DNA of 34,062 bases from assembly GCA_015065885.1 (NCBI GenBank), contig SVPJ01000026.1, positions 1 through 34,062 of the forward strand, in the 5' to 3' direction. The notes under the pieces were generated by a model. The model ran no database searches, was not told where the DNA came from, and was given only the letters and a program-made list of their open reading frames with translations. Source of the DNA: Oscillospiraceae bacterium. Lineage in GTDB: Bacteria > Bacillota > Clostridia > Oscillospirales > Acutalibacteraceae. Every line of letters begins with the position of its first letter. The first letter of the stretch is position 1. Shown here piece after piece: positions 31,462 through 34,062 of this stretch. The translations under genes were made by a program, and so were the position numbers.

Positions 31462-31498
31462 AAGGGGCGAATGGGCTTACTTTGCCCGTTCGCCCCTT
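31462..31498 (+). terminator. Long stable hairpin between two lipoprotein genes, preceded by a tandem 10-mer
   Basis: AAGGGGCGAATGGGC (31462-31476) pairs with GCCCGTTCGCCCCTT (31484-31498) with one G-T pair and a 7-nt loop. The U-tract is short (only ATTTG follows). Just before it, TAATCAATAG is repeated in tandem (31438-31457). It may end the upstream operon or regulate the gene 20 bases downstream. Confidence 0.6.
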
Positions 31499-31518
31499 AT
31501 TTGCGGAAAGGATCGGTT

Positions 31519-32823
31519 ATGAAGAAAATCATATGTTTGCTGCTTACTGTATGCATACTCCTGTGTACGACGGCTTGCCAAGGGGAGGCCGAGCGTCCTC
31601 AGGGGTCAGAAAGCACAGGACCGACCGAAAGCCAGGAATCGACGATCAGCACCGAAAACAAACAGGGAGAGGAAGCTGACCAAATGAGGATACTGACACT
31701 TGAAAAGGCATTGCACACCTACTACGAATGGGCAGATGATTACGACGGGATGCTTGTTCGGAGTGAACATTCCTGTGTGACGCTGGGGCAGGCGGATACA
31801 GATGCGTATCCCGAAATGGCAGAGGTGCTCAGCCAAATCGCCACCATGCAGGATAATGCCATGCTGGACGAGTTTGATAACATGGTCAGCTTTGCCCGGG
31901 AAGAATTGGCCTCAAATCGGGATGGCTTTGAAACCTATGTGTCCACGCTGGATGTTCAGGTGCGCCGTGCGGACAGTCTTGTCATCAGTTTGCTGTCCGA
32001 TTCCTATTCGGATTACGGTCAGATTGAAAACTACAGGGCTTTGCATGGAAGTAATTATGACACCCAAAGCGGCAAAGAGCTTGTGCTTACTGATGTCATA
32101 AAGTATGTCAACAACGACCTGGCTTTAGCGGTGCAAGAGGAATTGACCGCCCATATGTGGACGGGGGATTTCTATTCCGAATATGCCGTCGAAGACTATT
32201 TCGCCAACACGCCCTATGACGGCTTCAGCTGGACGGTGGATTACACCGGTGTGACCTTCTACTTTGCGCCCGGAGACCTGTGCGACGAAGGCGCTATGAC
32301 GGCAACGGTCTCCTTTGCTAAGCATCCGGAGCTGTTTTATGAAAAATACATGTCAGTTCCGAGCGAGTATACGGTGGAGTTGCCGCTGGATACACCCTTC
32401 TTTACGCAGTTGGATGCCGACGGTGAATTCGAAGAAATTTCCGTATCCGGCTACTATGACGAAGAACGGGAGCACTATACAAAGTATGGGATCTATACCG
32501 ACACGGACGGTCAGTATTATGAGGAGGAATGCTATGCATATGACTTCCACCCCTATTTTGTCAAGGCGACAAGCGGCAATTACCTGTATTTGTTCTGCGA
32601 GGATTTTGATGAGGGTATACGACAGATGCATCTGATCGTTTTCAGCCTGAGCGAGGATGGCAGTGTGACAAAGTCCGGCGAGAGGAATGTCAGTCCCTCG
32701 TGGCTCGCAGATAACAAATTCATAGTGCCAACCAATCCCGGTAATTTCATTTTGGACGATGCTGATAATGGCATTGAAAAGGCATCGTTTTCAGTTGGTA
32801 ACGACGGTATGCCAAGTAAATAA
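31519..32823 (+). CDS. RsiV/DUF3298-like lipoprotein
   Basis: The ATG at 31519 follows GGAAAGGA and gives a lipoprotein signal with TTAC (Cys20) and a Ser/Glu/Thr linker. The middle is strand-rich (FETYVSTLDVQVRRADSLVISLLSDSYSDYG..., YDTQSGKELVLTDVIKYVNNDLALAVQEEL). It then has WTVDYTGVTFYFAPGDLCDEGAMTATVSFAKHPELF. 'D..SGK.L.L.DV......L...I...L' followed by 'F.....GV.FYF.PY.L......V.I....' is the pattern of DUF3298/RsiV-type domains, which in Bacillus RsiV bind lysozyme; the same ligand here is only a guess. A further 150 residues are acidic and unassigned (GYYDEEREHYTKYGIYTD, FIVPTNPGNFILDDAD). Total length is 434 residues. Confidence 0.82.
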   Translation: MKKIICLLLTVCILLCTTACQGEAERPQGSESTGPTESQESTISTENKQGEEADQMRILTLEKALHTYYEWADDYDGMLVRSEHSCVTLGQADTDAYPEMAEVLSQIATMQDNAMLDEFDNMVSFAREELASNRDGFETYVSTLDVQVRRADSLVISLLSDSYSDYGQIENYRALHGSNYDTQSGKELVLTDVIKYVNNDLALAVQEELTAHMWTGDFYSEYAVEDYFANTPYDGFSWTVDYTGVTFYFAPGDLCDEGAMTATVSFAKHPELFYEKYMSVPSEYTVELPLDTPFFTQLDADGEFEEISVSGYYDEEREHYTKYGIYTDTDGQYYEEECYAYDFHPYFVKATSGNYLYLFCEDFDEGIRQMHLIVFSLSEDGSVTKSGERNVSPSWLADNKFIVPTNPGNFILDDADNGIEKASFSVGNDGMPSK

Positions 32824-32861
32824 AAGCAAAATATATATTCAACGAAAAGGAGAAATGCGTT

Positions 32862-33235
32862 ATGGGTCTTATTAAAGCAGGGCTGGGCGCCGCAGGCGGC
32901 GTTTGGAAGTGTCTATGCGGTGCAACGGCAACCGGCACTACCGGAACGCTTATTATGGGTGAAACCGGACTTAAGATTACAAGAATGAAAAGCGGTCCGA
33001 GAGGTGGCGACTAACAGATCGGTGCTATGCTTGCAAACGGCGAACTTGATTTGATTGTTTTTTACGCGATCCGCTTACTGCACAACCTCACGAGCCGGAT
33101 GTATCAGCACTGCTTCGTTTGGGTGATGTTCAAAAAATCCCTCTTGCTACCAATGTAAATAGTGCAACCATGTTGGAGGCTTTGAAGGATGAACCCTTTT
33201 TCAATATGGTAAAAGGCTCAAATCTGGACGATTAA
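32862..33235 (+). pseudogene. Chimeric pseudogene: SPFH-type N-terminus fused to a broken methylglyoxal synthase (mgsA)
   Basis: After AAAAGGAG an ORF starts MGLIKAGLGAAGGVW, which looks like the N-terminus of YdjI-type SPFH proteins. Within a few residues it becomes methylglyoxal synthase: ATGTTGTLIMGETGLKITRMKSGPRGGD. A TAA at 33012-33014 then stands where the family has Gln (GGDQQIG; CAA to TAA). The frame continues [16 protein letters not shown], shifts by one base near 33060, and continues [37 protein letters not shown] to a stop at 33235. The first 40 or so residues of MgsA are missing. Methylglyoxal synthase turns dihydroxyacetone phosphate into methylglyoxal; this copy cannot be functional. 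The 50-residue ORF 32862-33014 might still be translated. Confidence 0.85.
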
Positions 33236-33243
33236 TGCAAACG

Positions 33244-33272
33244 AAAGGCATCGCTCAAACAGCGGTGCCTTT
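33244..33272 (+). terminator. Hairpin after the mgsA relic
   Basis: AAAGGCATCGCT (33244-33255) pairs with AGCGGTGCCTTT (33261-33272), with one G-T pair. The T-run is only three bases long, so this is a terminator of moderate quality. Confidence 0.55.
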
Positions 33273-33277
33273 GATTA

Positions 33278-33306
33278 TGCCTATTTTATGCCTATATTTT
33301 GCCTAT
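33278..33306. repeat. Three copies of TGCCTAT, 11 bases apart
   Basis: TGCCTAT occurs at 33278-33284, 33289-33295 and 33300-33306, separated by TTTA or ATTT. The period of one helical turn puts all copies on one face of the DNA. Confidence 0.6.
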
Positions 33307-33631
33307 AAAAAGACGATTCTTTGCCGATGACATTGGGATATGAATCATATATAATTGTTAACGTGAAAAAATATAATTAGAAAAACTTTTTGAGAAAGCT
33401 TCTGATGCATTCATTTCCAAAATGTATGACGTTCCAATACGGCAAATTCAAAATCGACGAAGTGACTTTGAAATCAAACAATTAGGTTGCACTATAAACC
33501 GAATGTGGCGTGAAGAAGAGCTCGCACAGACCATTAAAGAAATACTGAGAATCGTGTCAAATGAGTATAATAATGGCAATATTCCACATACTAACTCCAC
33601 ACCATTAAATAGTGAAAAGGGGTTTTTATAT
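33307..33631. other. Stretch without a clear gene
   Basis: A plus-strand frame from about 33378 (LEKLFEKASDAFISKMYDVPIRQIQNRRSDFEIKQLGC...) runs in phase into the AbrB-like fragment at 33632 but has no start site of its own and no family I recognise. It may be a gene remnant. Nothing else is seen. Confidence 0.4.
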
Positions 33632-33706
33632 ATGAAAGCAACAGGTATTGTTCGTAGAATCGATGCTCGCGGTATAATAACACAAAAGTCGCTTAAAGCC
33701 GCATAA
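33632..33706 (+). pseudogene. Truncated AbrB/SpoVT-family gene start (right copy)
   Basis: MKATGIVRRIDARGIITQKSLKAA after GAAAAGGGG matches the first strand of AbrB/SpoVT DNA-binding domains, then stops after 24 residues. It is a close relative of the fragment at 22674: the first 12 codons agree at most positions, and both share ATAATAACAC and AAAGCCGCATAAACAC further on. The rest of the domain is missing. Confidence 0.7.
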
Positions 33707-33777
33707 ACACTGGGGTTCGCGGCAATTTTTTAAGAAAAATTTTTGGCGAAAAACGGCATAATTTGACCTTTACATAG

Positions 33778-33809
33778 CAAAAGAGAGGTGATTTTTCACC
33801 TCGCTTTTT
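33778..33809 (+). terminator. Rho-independent terminator
   Basis: GAGGTGA (33785-33791), loop TTTT and TCACCTC (33796-33802), then GCTTTTT; an AAAAG run on the left makes it usable in both directions. Confidence 0.75.
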
Positions 33810-33932
33810 AGCCTCCGTTATCACAAGAAAACCGTCCCCTTGTGTTCCGAATATAGCTCCGCCAATACCGCACACAAAAAATGTGAAAAGGCGCTTGCGA
33901 AATTAAAAGAAGCCATAAAAGACCTGATATAA
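33792..33932 (+). pseudogene. Possible 3' end of a broken gene
   Basis: One frame is open from a stop at 33789 to TAA at 33930-33932 and reads YHKKTVPLCSEYSSANTAHKKCEKALAKLKEAIKDLI at its end. The final basic amphipathic helix looks like real protein, but there is no start codon with a binding site and the terminator at 33778 overlaps its beginning. I do not recognise a family. Confidence 0.25.
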
Positions 33933-33941
33933 CGCAAAAAA

Positions 33942-33983
33942 GCCCCGTTAGGAATGCAGAAATTACTGTACTCCCAACGGGGC
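33942..33983. repeat. Long imperfect hairpin, 18-bp stem
   Basis: GCCCCGTTAGGAATGCAG (33942-33959) pairs with CTGTACTCCCAACGGGGC (33966-33983), with two mismatches and one G-T pair around AAATTA. AAAAAA precedes it and CAAAGCG follows. On the minus strand it would be followed by TTTTTT, so it could terminate leftward transcription from beyond the window. Confidence 0.6.
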
Positions 33984-34062
33984 AAAGCGATTGGTTATTT
34001 TGCGATTTTTCTCTTTTTATCAATAACGATCAAAGCAATCATTGAACAGCTACTCAACACTA

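Noticed and set aside
33808-34023. A 71-codon minus-strand frame with a hydrophobic stretch
   Set aside because: Much of it is translated hairpin (33942-33983) and it has no convincing ribosome binding site.
1-34062. tRNA, rRNA, riboswitch or T-box elements
   Set aside because: I looked for cloverleaf arms, T-box motifs and common riboswitch cores in the intergenic regions and saw none I could support by eye.

Overview
The window looks like a chromosomal stretch of an endospore-forming Firmicute of class Clostridia, probably a gut Oscillospirales/Ruminococcaceae-type bacterium. The evidence is spoVAC, spoVAD and a ytvI-like gene (spore-former markers), strong GGAGG-type ribosome binding sites, housekeeping promoters of the TTGACA-N17-TATAAT type, many 20-residue lipoprotein signals and an LPXTG pilus locus. 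I infer the lineage from gene content only.

Base composition splits the window. The left part (about 0.6-21 kb) is mostly GC-rich, with third codon positions rich in G and C. It is interrupted by an AT-rich lipoprotein gene at 9.8-10.9 kb. The right part (22.6-34 kb) has lower GC and is mostly uncharacterised genes and relics.

Layout. 0-0.6 kb: the 3' end of a methyltransferase gene, then a nested array of tiny hairpins. 0.6-11.5 kb: spoVAD and spoVAC lie on the minus strand, separated by about 9.4 kb of plus-strand genes: a Thr-rich lipoprotein, a GH95 fucosidase-like and GH78 rhamnosidase-like pair with overlapping ends, a membrane-anchored lipase, two small membrane proteins and an AT-rich lipoprotein. 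MITE-like repeats and a broken spoVAC tail lie among them. 11.5-12.9 kb: a small conserved-looking protein and a YtvI-like permease-fold protein. 13.0-21.1 kb: a sortase-assembled pilus operon (signal-peptidase-like protein, large tip adhesin, backbone pilin, class C sortase, minor pilin, second sortase). 21.2-22.5 kb: a MITE, a sialate O-acetylesterase-like enzyme and a DUF6514-like protein, on the minus strand. 22.7-26.4 kb: a compact minus-strand sensory operon (solute-binding lipoprotein, transmembrane LuxR-type regulator, small XRE regulator) with a consensus promoter followed by a perfect 20-bp palindrome. 26.7-32.8 kb: plus-strand genes of unknown function (DUF6935-like, DUF4428 and RsiV/DUF3298-like proteins, two lipoproteins). 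32.9-34 kb: gene remnants, including a chimeric methylglyoxal synthase pseudogene and an AbrB/SpoVT start fragment.

The most interesting items are: (1) the permease-less binding-protein / membrane-LuxR / XRE operon; (2) the pilus-locus signal peptidase whose catalytic Lys is Arg; (3) the nested mini-hairpin array at 413-586; (4) two truncated AbrB/SpoVT 5' ends bracketing the 11-kb right-hand region; and (5) the split spoVA locus with a diverged spoVAC tail.
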